Shown here in pieces: positions 26,025 through 33,547 of a DNA stretch of 56,952 nt (its first letter is position 1; each line of letters starts with the position of its first letter). Origin of the DNA: an uncultured Bacteroidales bacterium (GTDB lineage: Bacteria; Bacteroidota; Bacteroidia; Bacteroidales; P3); assembly GCA_900318175.1 (NCBI GenBank), contig ONJQ01000030.1:1-56952 (forward strand). Direction: 5' to 3'. The notes under the pieces were generated by a model. It saw only the letters and a program-made list of their open reading frames with translations, ran no database searches and was not told where the DNA came from. The translations under genes were made by a program, and so were the position numbers.

Positions 26025-26414
26025 TTATTTCTCGTAGAGCTCGATTGGCAGTCCGTCGGGGTCTTGAAGGAAGAGGAACCGGCGGTCGGTATATTCGTCC
26101 GTCCTGATTGCCTCGTGCGGAATGGAGAGACGGTCCAGCTCGTTCACCGCTGCATCGATGTCGTCGACCTCGAAGGCCAGATGGCGCAGCCCCGTGGCTT
26201 CGGGGCGTGTCGGCCGCGGTGGTGGCGAGGGAAACGAGAACAACTCGACGACGTAATCCTCGCCCAGGGCCAGGTCGGTCTTGTACGATTGCCTTTCGGC
26301 GCGGTAGTGCTCGGCGAGGACGCGCAAGCCGAGGACACATGTGTAGAACTCGAGGCTCCGCCGATAGTCGGAGCAGATGATGGCGATGTGATGTACTTTG
26401 TTCAGTTGCAGCAT
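26025..26414 (-). CDS. VOC/glyoxalase family protein
   Basis: A 129-residue vicinal-oxygen-chelate protein of the YaeR type. It starts MLQLNKVHHIAIICSDYRRS, with the first metal-ligand His, followed by FYTCVLGLRVL, the acidic VVELFSFPSP, LRHLAFEVDDID and LFLQDPDGLPIELYE. It has two beta-alpha-beta modules. The ATG at 26414 matches the family start; the frame extends 16 codons upstream without homology. The substrate is unknown. Confidence 0.82.
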   Translation of the reverse strand: MLQLNKVHHIAIICSDYRRSLEFYTCVLGLRVLAEHYRAERQSYKTDLALGEDYVVELFSFPSPPPRPTRPEATGLRHLAFEVDDIDAAVNELDRLSIPHEAIRTDEYTDRRFLFLQDPDGLPIELYEK

Positions 26415-26490
26415 TGTTTCTTGTGGTAATGAAAAGAATATTCGTGCAATTTCACCGCGCATATATGCGGGGTGGTTTTTTTGTGGTCAA

Positions 26491-26931
26491 TTATCCCCAG
26501 AAGGGCAATGCCATTGAGTGAGGGAGATACACTATCTTGGACGACACGACCATCAGAACGGCGCTGGCGACGAAGTAGGCTATCAGTAGCCAGCGGTTCC
26601 TCTTGCGCGCTTTCGGGGGCTCGTCTTTCCACCGGGCCTCGCAGTCGTCGTACAGCTTCTCTTTGTTAAGGATGAAGACGTTGAAAACGGCGATGGCCAC
26701 CACGATAATCCACAGCAGGTTGGCCGACAGCTGATGGCCGAGAAGCAGAACGGGCAGGATCAGCAGCGTGTTGAGGTTGGAGATTTGAAGCAGCGATACG
26801 ATGCCCATCGAGGATATCAGATGGGTCGGATCGACCTTCTGCGTCAGCGGGTCATAGGACAAGGAGTAATGCACGGGATGGTCCCAGAACCGCGTGATTC
26901 TATAGAAACAGTATTTGTATAGTCTCAACAT
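26491..26931 (-). CDS. Membrane protein, unknown function
   Basis: The protein is 146 residues. A basic, aromatic N-terminus (MLRLYKYCFYRITRFWD) is followed by two adjacent hydrophobic helices (residues about 40-85), a charged loop (NKEKLYDDCEARWKDEPPKARKRNRW) and a third helix near the C-terminus. I cannot name a family. It lies 25 bases downstream of another membrane-protein gene and is probably co-transcribed with it. Confidence 0.6.
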   Translation of the reverse strand: MLRLYKYCFYRITRFWDHPVHYSLSYDPLTQKVDPTHLISSMGIVSLLQISNLNTLLILPVLLLGHQLSANLLWIIVVAIAVFNVFILNKEKLYDDCEARWKDEPPKARKRNRWLLIAYFVASAVLMVVSSKIVYLPHSMALPFWG

Positions 26932-26956
26932 CGTATGCGTCTTCTTTTATAATCCG

Positions 26957-27550
26957 TCAGTCTATTGTAGGAGTGGCAGCGTTGGCGGCTTTCGGTTTGA
27001 TTGAGGCCTTGGGCTTCACGTAGAAGTGCGGCACAATCTGTCGGGCTGTCAGGTCGACGGTGACGGAGTCGTTGAAGTCGGTGCCGTAGCGTTTGGCCAG
27101 CGTTTCCGGCGACTGGTCGTATTTGTAGATATGCTCAGGTTGGTCGTCGATGGTGACAACAAGGTACGACGGGCTCTTTGGTCTGAATCCGCCGGTGGAG
27201 TGAATATAGTACGATTCGACCTCGAGGTCGTTCCATTCGCGCTCGCTGCCGATTCCGGCATAGACGGTGACAATGAGCGCGGCATACACAATCACCACAA
27301 AGCCGAAGAAATACTTGCCGAAGGTCTGGAGCCGGCCTTTGTAGGCGTAGAGGAATATTCCGAGAAAGAGGCAGATGCCACCCGCAAGCGCTACATACGT
27401 GAACCACGGCAAGGTGACGATGTACTGCCGCGTCGTGAAAACCATCGCCACCAGTATCACCAGTGACGCCACGGAGATGGCCTGAACCAGCGGCGGCTGG
27501 CTCCTCAGCTTCTCCCAGTCGAGAATAGAGTTCTTGTTATTATTTTTCAT
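26957..27550 (-). CDS. Membrane protein with C-terminal extracytoplasmic domain
   Basis: The protein is 197 residues. There are three hydrophobic helices in the first 105 residues (VQAISVASLVILVAMVF, FTYVALAGGICLFLGIFLYAY, YFFGFVVIVYAALIVTVYA). A soluble domain of about 90 residues follows (SYLVVTIDDQPEHIYKY) and ends in an Ala/Lys-rich tail. No family was recognised. ATG at 27550 is chosen over an upstream TTG. The upstream sequence contains a repeated element and short palindromes at 27587-27640. Confidence 0.6.
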   Translation of the reverse strand: MKNNNKNSILDWEKLRSQPPLVQAISVASLVILVAMVFTTRQYIVTLPWFTYVALAGGICLFLGIFLYAYKGRLQTFGKYFFGFVVIVYAALIVTVYAGIGSEREWNDLEVESYYIHSTGGFRPKSPSYLVVTIDDQPEHIYKYDQSPETLAKRYGTDFNDSVTVDLTARQIVPHFYVKPKASIKPKAANAATPTID

Positions 27551-27584
27551 CTTCAATCTGTTGTTTCATTCGTTCAGTTTCACC

Positions 27585-27640
27585 GCGCTCATGAGCGGGG
27601 TATTGTTTTTGTGCGAAAATCGGGCTCGCACATGTGCGAG
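27585..27640. other. Two adjacent palindromes in a 220-bp gap
   Basis: CGCTCATGAGCG lies in the context CCGCGCTCATGAGCGGGG, and CTCGCACATGTGCGAG occupies 27625-27640. A similar palindrome, CGCATATATGCG, is in the gap at about 26457-26470. They may be hairpins in the leader of the gene at 26957. The rest of 27551-27776 shows no gene. Confidence 0.45.
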
Positions 27641-27776
27641 GAGCACTTCCGGGCTGAAAATCGGTCTCGCTCGTCAAGCTCGCAGGCAACAGCAGGCGGA
27701 GCGGCCGATAGTGATGTCGGGAATCTGTGCGGAAAGTTCAATATACATTATATTTATTGGTGAAATATTAAGCGAA

Positions 27777-28217
27777 TTAGAAATCGATATGAAATTTAAG
27801 TATTTTGTCTTGCTCAAGCAACAGCTCCGTTTGGTTGTAATCGTTATTGTTTACCAAGACTGATACGGTGTCGCCAATGTTCAGTCTCTTGTAGGTGTCA
27901 TAGCAAATCTGGTCCGAACTATTGTAGGTGCCTCCGTTCACAGAGTATTCATAGACAGCTTTGTATTTAGACCCGTATCCTCCGCCGTAGAATGGCCTCA
28001 CGTCGGTGATGACGGCCTTGACAGTTATAGCATTGTCGTGGTCGAAATTCCCCCTCTCGCATTTGGCTATCGAAACGACGATGCCACACAGCACGGCGAG
28101 TATCAAGATGACTTTCTTTATATTGCTTTTCTTCTTGGTCGATTTCTTCCTCGGAGGTGCTTTTTTTATATTGCTTTTCTTCTTGGTCGATTTCTTCCTC
28201 GGAGGTGCTTTTTTCAT
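27777..28217 (-). CDS. Lys-rich, DUF3592-like membrane protein with duplicated N-terminus
   Basis: The protein is 146 residues. The cytoplasmic N-terminus is a perfect or near-perfect tandem duplication of a 16-residue unit, KKAPPRKKSTKKKSNI (48 bp, DNA 28119-28214). One membrane helix (VILILAVLCGIVVSIA) follows. An extracytoplasmic DUF3592-like beta domain comes last, with VKAVITDVRPF, YEYSVNGGTYNSS and LNIGDTVSVLVNNND. The function is unknown. The highly basic repeat may contact nucleic acid or lipid head groups; this is speculation. Confidence 0.65.
   Translation of the reverse strand: MKKAPPRKKSTKKKSNIKKAPPRKKSTKKKSNIKKVILILAVLCGIVVSIAKCERGNFDHDNAITVKAVITDVRPFYGGGYGSKYKAVYEYSVNGGTYNSSDQICYDTYKRLNIGDTVSVLVNNNDYNQTELLLEQDKILKFHIDF
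28119..28214 (-). repeat. 48-bp tandem duplication inside the 27.8 kb gene
   Basis: Two direct copies of a 48-bp unit, nearly identical at the nucleotide level, encode two copies of a Lys/Pro-rich 16-mer. The near-identity suggests a recent or slippage-maintained duplication. Confidence 0.85.
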
Positions 28218-28264
28218 ATACCTTTTATATTATATGTTATGCATCAATCTTTGGAGGGGGTTGT

Positions 28265-28294
28265 TTCTTCGCGGCGGCTTGCCGCCGCGAAGAA
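28265..28294 (-). terminator. GC-rich hairpin between WG-repeat and DUF3592-like genes
   Basis: TTCTTCGCGGCGG pairs with its complement around a CTTG loop, a 13-bp perfect stem. No T-run follows on the minus strand, so it is a weak terminator or an RNA-stability hairpin. Confidence 0.5.
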
Positions 28295-28371
28295 CAGGAA
28301 TCCACGTGCAAGTTTGTCTTCCATTTCTCGTGCTCTACCAACGAAGCCAGTTGCCCCGTTTCATCAGTTTG

Positions 28372-29181
28372 TCAATTAGGGTAGGCAAGACCTTCGGAGA
28401 AGGAGTGCAGATTGTCGAAACGAACATCGATAATGAGGTTGCCTGCCTTGTCGATGGCACCGCTTTTGTCGCCAATCTTGACGATGGAGCGCCCTTCAAT
28501 GAGGGTGTCGACATGGTCGAATCTCTCGCCGAGCATCACCACGTCGTGGCCTTCGTGGTCGATGAAGCGCCACTTGCCGTCCTTCATCGCTGGTGCCAGT
28601 CCTTCGGAGAAGGACTCGGTCTCGTCGAATTCGGGTGCTATGACACATTTGCCTTCCTTGTTGACAAACCCGCACTTGTCTCCGTCGTTGACGACGACAG
28701 GCATAAGGTCTTCCTCAAAGGTGTAGGCAAAGCTGAACTTTGGCTTTATCACCATCTTACCGGTCTTGTCGATAGCCCCGTATCGCCAATCGCCATCTCC
28801 GACGATGAATTCAGCGGCCGCCAACCCGCAGGAGAAGTTCTCCACGTCGGTACAGTCCTCGCCGAGTTCGGAGAGAACCTTGCCATTTCTGTCTATGATG
28901 TGATAGCCGCCACCGATAGAGCATGCCGCCACTCCCTCGGTGAAGGCAAGGGCGAAGTCGTACTTCGGCTTGATCACCATCTTGCCGTAGCGGTCGATGA
29001 AGCCGTACTTATTGTTGACCTCGACGGCCGCCAGCCCCTCAGAGAAGCCGGATGCCGCGGTGTACTGCGGCGCGATGGCGACATGTCCTTGCCGGTCGAT
29101 GTATCCCCATTTGTTCTTTATCAACACCGCCGCAAGCCCGTCAGAGAAGAGCCAGGGGGATCCTGCCAAACTGTTCTTCAT
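28372..29181 (-). CDS. WG-repeat protein
   Basis: The protein is 269 residues, built almost entirely from WG/KWGYID repeats of about 25-35 residues: GLAAVLIKNKWGYIDRQGHVAI, LAAVEVNNKYGFIDRYGKMVIKPKYD, MPVVVNDGDKCGFVNKEGKC and others, each ending near SEGLA. No signal peptide is evident with this start. WG-repeat beta-propeller-like proteins probably mediate protein-protein contacts; the role is unknown. It lies 3 bases downstream of the transketolase gene on the same strand. Confidence 0.8.
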   Translation of the reverse strand: MKNSLAGSPWLFSDGLAAVLIKNKWGYIDRQGHVAIAPQYTAASGFSEGLAAVEVNNKYGFIDRYGKMVIKPKYDFALAFTEGVAACSIGGGYHIIDRNGKVLSELGEDCTDVENFSCGLAAAEFIVGDGDWRYGAIDKTGKMVIKPKFSFAYTFEEDLMPVVVNDGDKCGFVNKEGKCVIAPEFDETESFSEGLAPAMKDGKWRFIDHEGHDVVMLGERFDHVDTLIEGRSIVKIGDKSGAIDKAGNLIIDVRFDNLHSFSEGLAYPN

Positions 29182-29184
29182 AGG

Positions 29185-30423
29185 CTATTCTTTTTGCCAG
29201 CGTTTGAGCTGGGGGAAGTACTGGCGGAGCTGCTCGCGGTATTCATCGGCGGTGAGGTGCTGGCCGGTATTCTGGTTAAACTGGTCGACAAACTGGACAC
29301 AGAAGTCTATCATCTGCTCCATGGTGCAGTCCTGCGTGAAGTGGCCATCGGCGAAGCAGTACTTGCAGTAGTCGGGATTTTCCGATGTGTCGGACGAGTC
29401 GGACTTGTCAGACGGGTCCGACATTAAGGGCATTCCGCAGCTCTGGCAGTAGCGTTGCTTGGGGGCGCCGGGCTTGCGCTGCAAGACGGCATAGACCTTG
29501 GCCATGATGTCGGCGGCGCGGAGGTGGTAGTTGGTGAGCATTTCGTCGGGCGTGCCGCTCTCGCCGAACTTATCGTCCACAGCCACGTACTCCATTGGGG
29601 TGGGGCAGTGGAGAGCGAGTGTCTGGGCCACGCTGTCGCCGAGACCGCCGTTGAAGAGGTGCTCCTCGCAGGTGACGACGGCGCCGGTCTTGCGGGCGCT
29701 GGCCACGATGGCCTCCACGTCGAGCGGCTTGATGGTGTGGATGTTGATGACTTCGCAGCTGATGCCGACCTTCTCGAGCATCTCGGCGGCCTGCAGGGCT
29801 TCCCACACAAGGTGGCCGCAGGCGAAGAGGGTGACATCCTTGCCCTCGCTTAGCAGCTGGGCCTTGCCGATTTCGAACTTCTCACCCTCGGGCAGGAAGC
29901 AGGGCATCTTGCTGCGGCCGAGGCGCAGATAGACGGGGCCAACGTGCTCGGCGGCGGCCAGCGTGGCGGCCTTGGCCTGGTTGAAGTCGGCGGGTACCAG
30001 CACGGTCATGTTGGGTAGCACCTTCATCAGGGCTATGTCCTCCATGGTCTGGTGCGTGGCGCCGTCCTCTCCGAGAGAGATACCGGCGTGCGAGCCGCAG
30101 ATTTTGACGTTCTTGTTGCTGTAACACAGCACTTGGCGAATCTGGTCATAGACGCGGCCGGTGACGAACTCGGCGAAGCCCCCTATGAAGGGCACCTTGC
30201 CGCAGAGGCTCAGACCAGCGGCGATGCCGACCATATTGGCCTCGGCGATGCCGCACTGGATGAAGCGCTCGGGGAATTCCTTGGCGAAGCCGTCCATCTT
30301 GACGCTGCCTTTCACGTCGGCGCTCAGTGCAACGACATTCTCATTCTTGCGGCCAGCCTCAACAAGGCCTTCGCCCATGCCGGCGCGCAACTCTTTGCTT
30401 GATTGTTTTTCGTAGTGGGTCAT
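29185..30423 (-). CDS. Transketolase C-terminal subunit fused to a zinc-ribbon domain
   Basis: The protein is 412 residues. Residues 1-320 are the pyrimidine-binding and C-terminal domains of split transketolase (LSADVKGSVKMDGFAKEFPERFIQCGIAEANMVGIAAG; the HAGISLGEDGATHQ loop; KPLDVEAI). With the N-terminal subunit at 40725-41573 it would form the thiamine-diphosphate enzyme of the pentose phosphate pathway. Residues of about 325-412 are a separate zinc-ribbon domain (CQSCGMPL, then YCKYCFADGHFTQDCTMEQMIDFC). Between its two knuckles is an in-frame SDPSDKSDSSDTSENPD insert from TCNGA tract 5. The promoter region has been displaced by a restriction-modification module starting 11 bases upstream. 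Confidence 0.88.
   Translation of the reverse strand: MTHYEKQSSKELRAGMGEGLVEAGRKNENVVALSADVKGSVKMDGFAKEFPERFIQCGIAEANMVGIAAGLSLCGKVPFIGGFAEFVTGRVYDQIRQVLCYSNKNVKICGSHAGISLGEDGATHQTMEDIALMKVLPNMTVLVPADFNQAKAATLAAAEHVGPVYLRLGRSKMPCFLPEGEKFEIGKAQLLSEGKDVTLFACGHLVWEALQAAEMLEKVGISCEVINIHTIKPLDVEAIVASARKTGAVVTCEEHLFNGGLGDSVAQTLALHCPTPMEYVAVDDKFGESGTPDEMLTNYHLRAADIMAKVYAVLQRKPGAPKQRYCQSCGMPLMSDPSDKSDSSDTSENPDYCKYCFADGHFTQDCTMEQMIDFCVQFVDQFNQNTGQHLTADEYREQLRQYFPQLKRWQKE
29372..29421. repeat. TCNGA 9-bp tract 5 (6 units), intragenic
   Basis: Cores begin at 29372, 29381, 29390, 29399, 29408 and 29417; the first is TCGGG and the rest are TCNGA. They are translated in frame between the two Cys pairs of the zinc-ribbon domain. 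Confidence 0.88.
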
Positions 30424-30436
30424 AATATTATTGTTT
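30294..30436 (-). repeat. 143-bp direct repeat, left copy
   Basis: Covers the 5' end of the intact transketolase C-subunit gene. It aligns without gaps to 32751-32893, with 7 mismatches (about 95% identity). It abuts the restriction-modification module exactly. Confidence 0.92.
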
Positions 30437-31124
30437 ATTTTGTTTTCAATCGTTCTATTTCTTTTGATATTCCATCGATTACTTCAGGGTTTGCTATCTT
30501 TCCGTCCAAACTGAATACTACAAAAACCTCTCCACCAAAAGTTTCTTTAAAACTCTCAAAACTCGCTTTCATTCTTTCTGTTAATGAGTAGCCACCGAAG
30601 TTTGCGTTGGCAGTTACAGGCTTGATTTGAATGCCAATTTGATATTTGTCCACATGTGCTATATAATCTATATCACCTGCGTGGTCAAGTTCAGGGTCAC
30701 TTTCCTCAAAGGTTATGTCTTTAAATATCTTTGCCAATCCGTCGTTTACGACGGACTTTTCCCGTTGGTAGCCATCGAAAGTTCGGTTAATGGTCAGATT
30801 GTACACATAGTCGATACAGTCTTGGCGAGTTAAAGAGGCTATGGCTTCTTGTAATTGAGGAATCACAAGTTCCGTCATTTTTGTATATAGACGTTCTCCA
30901 AGTTCCAATAGTGACTCCCTTGATATTTTGACTGGAGTTTTCCCTTCAGTCATTGCGTTTTCAAAATACCAGCTTTCCCACTCTTCAATAGATGAAGGTT
31001 GGCATTGACGAATTAAATTCATCACGGCTCCAACTTTATTTGGACGTGTTAGTTGGTATAATTGGCATGTATGATTCAAAAGAAACTCTTTTTTGCCAGC
31101 AAAGGTCATGGAATATGTTTTCAT
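30435..31124 (-). CDS. Putative type II restriction endonuclease (MjaI-like)
   Basis: The protein is 229 residues. The opening (MTFAGKKEFLLNHTCQLYQLTRPNKVGAVMNLIRQC) resembles MjaI-type restriction enzymes, whose RPNKVG segment is characteristic. A PD-(D/E)XK-like centre is seen in the DIDYIAHVDKYQIGIQIKPV segment, with Gln at the usual Glu position. It would cut unmethylated DNA; MjaI recognises CTAG, but specificity here is unknown. It is the last gene of a three-gene module (methylase, small HTH protein, nuclease) and 3 bases from the HTH gene. The module has low GC relative to its surroundings. Confidence 0.7.
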   Translation of the reverse strand: MKTYSMTFAGKKEFLLNHTCQLYQLTRPNKVGAVMNLIRQCQPSSIEEWESWYFENAMTEGKTPVKISRESLLELGERLYTKMTELVIPQLQEAIASLTRQDCIDYVYNLTINRTFDGYQREKSVVNDGLAKIFKDITFEESDPELDHAGDIDYIAHVDKYQIGIQIKPVTANANFGGYSLTERMKASFESFKETFGGEVFVVFSLDGKIANPEVIDGISKEIERLKTK

Positions 31125-31127
31125 ATA

Positions 31128-31439
31128 TTATATTTGATTATTAGGATTTGCATTATTCCACATATTTCTTATATCATCACTTCTGTTAATCACTTTTTGG
31201 GCTCTTCTTCTCAGTGAGGCAATATACTCTCTGACTTCTTCGATGTCATTGGACTGCCAGTAACCACTATTTGTACTCACAATAAAATGTCCTTGTGCAA
31301 TAGCTTCTCTAATTAGTTTTCTTGTCTCAACTTGATTTCCATTTGTCGGAAGATGCAGTTGACGAGCAATATCTTCCGCACGGGTTGCATTTTGTTTCCC
31401 ATAGGGAATAGTCCTTAATAATTGCTGAATTGTTGCCAT
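31128..31439 (-). CDS. Small winged-helix protein of the restriction-modification module
   Basis: The protein is 103 residues. The sequence ATRAEDIARQLHLPTNGNQVETRKLIREAIAQGHFIVSTNSGYWQSN fits a winged-helix fold (helix-turn-helix plus a GYW wing). Such small proteins sit between methylase and nuclease genes in some type II systems. It could be a controller that delays nuclease expression, or a specificity helper; neither can be decided here. It is 4 bases from the methylase stop and 3 from the nuclease start. Confidence 0.65.
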   Translation of the reverse strand: MATIQQLLRTIPYGKQNATRAEDIARQLHLPTNGNQVETRKLIREAIAQGHFIVSTNSGYWQSNDIEEVREYIASLRRRAQKVINRSDDIRNMWNNANPNNQI

Positions 31440-31443
31440 AATA

Positions 31444-32733
31444 TTAATAGTTTATAAATTTGTTTCGATATTTGTATGCTATACTTGTGTCTGCTATTGC
31501 CAGCTTCTCTTTTAGAATATGTGCATTTATAAATGTCCGGTTTTCTAAATACAAATAGCATAATAGTTGATTTTGTGAGTCGTACTTTATTTCGTCAAAC
31601 CGCATGTATACCTTATGCCCTTTCGTTTTGTTTAAAAGGTAATCTGTTGCCTGTTCAATTTTGGTCGGGTTTGGTTCAACACCTAATAGCTTTACGACTA
31701 ACCCCGTGTTTAATTCTAATAAATTGGGTGACAATACATGTTTCACCGAAAAAAGTTCTTCTCGCACACTGCCATTTTTATCTATTTTTGAACCAAATTG
31801 AAGTTTCTTTACATCCACATGGTTGTTCAACTTTAATGGATCACGAAACAGATATGGTAGAGTGTTTAACTGGCCATCATACAGGTAAGAATCCTCGTCT
31901 ACTCGAATGTTGTATATATTTTGGTCTAACAACGAATTGCTAATTACTTTCTGCTCATAGTACTGCCTATAATCCTTGTTGATTTCATATCCAATTGAAT
32001 TACGACTAAGTTTCTTTGCCGCTAAAGCTGTAGTCCCACTGCCCATAAATGGGTCAAAAACTGTTTCGCCAACAAAAGAGAACATCTTTATAAGCCTTGC
32101 GGGAAGTTCTTCTGGAAACATTGCTATGTGTCCGTCTTGACGTGCACCGGCAAAATTCCAATGAGAAGCAAATAGTTTGTTCCACTCCTCCTTGCCAATT
32201 TCTGACATTTCTTTCTGCTCTTTTGTTGGTACAGGAGCCTTGCCTTGTTTTTTGAAGATTAGGATAAACTCGTAGTCAATTTTTAGTATTCCATTTCGAG
32301 GGTATGGAAAGCTACCCATAACAGCACCGCCCCCAGTAGTGTGCATTGTAGTTTGTTTTTGCCATATTACTGCACCCATGTAGTCAAGCCCCAATGTTTC
32401 GCAAAAACGGATTATTTCTGTACGAATAGGGATTACTTTATACCTACCATAATATACAGAACGAGCAAATTGGTCTCCAATGTTGATGCACAATCTACAC
32501 CCGTCTTTCAAAATACGGTTGCATTCAGACCACACGAGGTTTAAATTGTTTATGTATGCCTCATAGCTCTCATTAAAGCCAATTTGATTATCAGTTCCAT
32601 AGTCTTTCAACTGCCAGTATGGTGGCGATGTGATGATGAGATGCACGGATTTGTCCGGCATTATACTCATTTTTCTACTATCACCATTGATGAGGGTGTG
32701 TTTTGTTTGTATTGTATTATTGTTTCCAGTCAT
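31444..32733 (-). CDS. Type II DNA methyltransferase (beta class, probably N4-cytosine)
   Basis: The protein is 429 residues. The catalytic motif IV TSPPYWQLKDYG comes first, and motif I VFDPFMGSGTTALAAKKLSR follows near residue 235, the beta-class order. SPPYW is typical of N4-cytosine enzymes, consistent with M.MjaI-like CTAG methylation, though N6-adenine cannot be excluded. The C-terminal 150 residues are less conserved and may hold the target recognition part. It protects the host DNA against the nuclease encoded two genes downstream. The start lies 17 bases from the right 143-bp repeat, so its promoter must lie within or beyond that repeat. Confidence 0.9.
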   Translation of the reverse strand: MTGNNNTIQTKHTLINGDSRKMSIMPDKSVHLIITSPPYWQLKDYGTDNQIGFNESYEAYINNLNLVWSECNRILKDGCRLCINIGDQFARSVYYGRYKVIPIRTEIIRFCETLGLDYMGAVIWQKQTTMHTTGGGAVMGSFPYPRNGILKIDYEFILIFKKQGKAPVPTKEQKEMSEIGKEEWNKLFASHWNFAGARQDGHIAMFPEELPARLIKMFSFVGETVFDPFMGSGTTALAAKKLSRNSIGYEINKDYRQYYEQKVISNSLLDQNIYNIRVDEDSYLYDGQLNTLPYLFRDPLKLNNHVDVKKLQFGSKIDKNGSVREELFSVKHVLSPNLLELNTGLVVKLLGVEPNPTKIEQATDYLLNKTKGHKVYMRFDEIKYDSQNQLLCYLYLENRTFINAHILKEKLAIADTSIAYKYRNKFINY

Positions 32734-32745
32734 AGTCTGTATGTA

Positions 32746-32880
32746 TTATCCCATCTTGACGCTGCCTTTAACGTCGGCGCTCAGGGCGACGACATTCTCG
32801 TTCTTGCGGCCAGCCTCTACAAGGCCTTCGCCCATGCCGGCGCGCAACTCTTTCATTGATTGTTTTTCGTAGTGGGTCAT
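32746..32880 (-). pseudogene. Truncated 5' copy of the transketolase C-subunit gene
   Basis: ATG at 32880 opens a 44-codon frame. It reads MTHYEKQSMKELRAGMG through KGSVKM, like the N-terminus of the gene at 29185-30423, then ends in GGATAA at the junction with the restriction-modification module. Of the 7 differences from the intact copy, 5 are synonymous and 2 fall in one codon. The divergence therefore looks like that between functional alleles, not like decay after duplication. Confidence 0.88.
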
Positions 32881-32893
32881 AATATTATTGTTT
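32751..32893 (-). repeat. 143-bp direct repeat, right copy
   Basis: Matches 30294-30436. The two copies bracket a 2314-bp restriction-modification module at 30437-32750. Confidence 0.92.
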
Positions 32894-32914
32894 TGTTGAT
32901 TATTCTTTTATTGG

Positions 32915-32955
32915 TCGGACTTGTCGGACTAGTCAGACAAGTCTGACAATTCTGC
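32915..32955. repeat. TCNGA 9-bp tract 6 (5 units)
   Basis: Cores begin at 32915, 32924, 32933, 32942 and 32951; the last is TCTGC. The tract ends on the base before the stop codon of four-helix gene B. Confidence 0.88.
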
Positions 32956-33525
32956 TTAATTTGTCTTTCCATTGCGATAGTTTAGTCTTGCTCTGGTCAT
33001 TTGTTCTCTTACGCCACCTTCTTGGAGAAACTGCTGTTGTTGCTTCTCTATCAGTCGGCGGAGCATGTAGGTTGCTTGGTTAATCAGTGTGATGCAGAGA
33101 TTGGCGAGTTCCTCGTCGTTCAACTTCTGCAATAGGGTCGGATACTCAGCATATATCTTCTCACATCGGGCGTACTCGCGCATTGGCTCGTATCGTGGGT
33201 GTCCACTTTTCCATTGCGTCAGATTGTGCTGTCGCAGGTAGTCTTCATAATCTACCAACAACTCTTCTAAACTGGCTTTGGCAACATTGGTCAGCTTTAT
33301 CTCTGTCTCACGCGATGTGGTGGCTGCCTCACTTCCCTCGGCGATATTTTGTTTGCCACTCCTCGCTGCCTGCACCATCTGGTCTATGGTGCGGTCACCC
33401 TTGCCAAAGTAGGTGTGCGCAAAGTGATAGGTGATGTCGCAGACTATCTCTGTCACCTTGTACACCCGCAGCTTGCGGTAGCCACCGAGGGGCTTCAAAA
33501 ATGGCTTGGGTTCGTTGTTGGGCAT
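32956..33525 (-). CDS. Four-helix-bundle protein (23S rRNA IVP family), copy B
   Basis: The protein is 189 residues, all one four-helix bundle. YRKLRVYKVTEIVCDITYHF, DQMVQAARSGKQNIAEG, TEIKLTNVAKASLEEL, DYEDYLR and RARLNYRNG are shared with copy A at 5246-5908, at roughly two-thirds identity. It lacks copy A's Asn/Gln-rich leader. TCNGA tracts adjoin it on both sides (32915-32955 and 33548-33588), as for copy A. The family is encoded inside 23S rRNA intervening sequences and is related to DGR Avd proteins; its role here is unknown. There is no adjacent reverse transcriptase. Confidence 0.85.
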   Translation of the reverse strand: MPNNEPKPFLKPLGGYRKLRVYKVTEIVCDITYHFAHTYFGKGDRTIDQMVQAARSGKQNIAEGSEAATTSRETEIKLTNVAKASLEELLVDYEDYLRQHNLTQWKSGHPRYEPMREYARCEKIYAEYPTLLQKLNDEELANLCITLINQATYMLRRLIEKQQQQFLQEGGVREQMTRARLNYRNGKTN

Positions 33526-33547
33526 TGTTTGTTGTTTTTAGGGTTTG

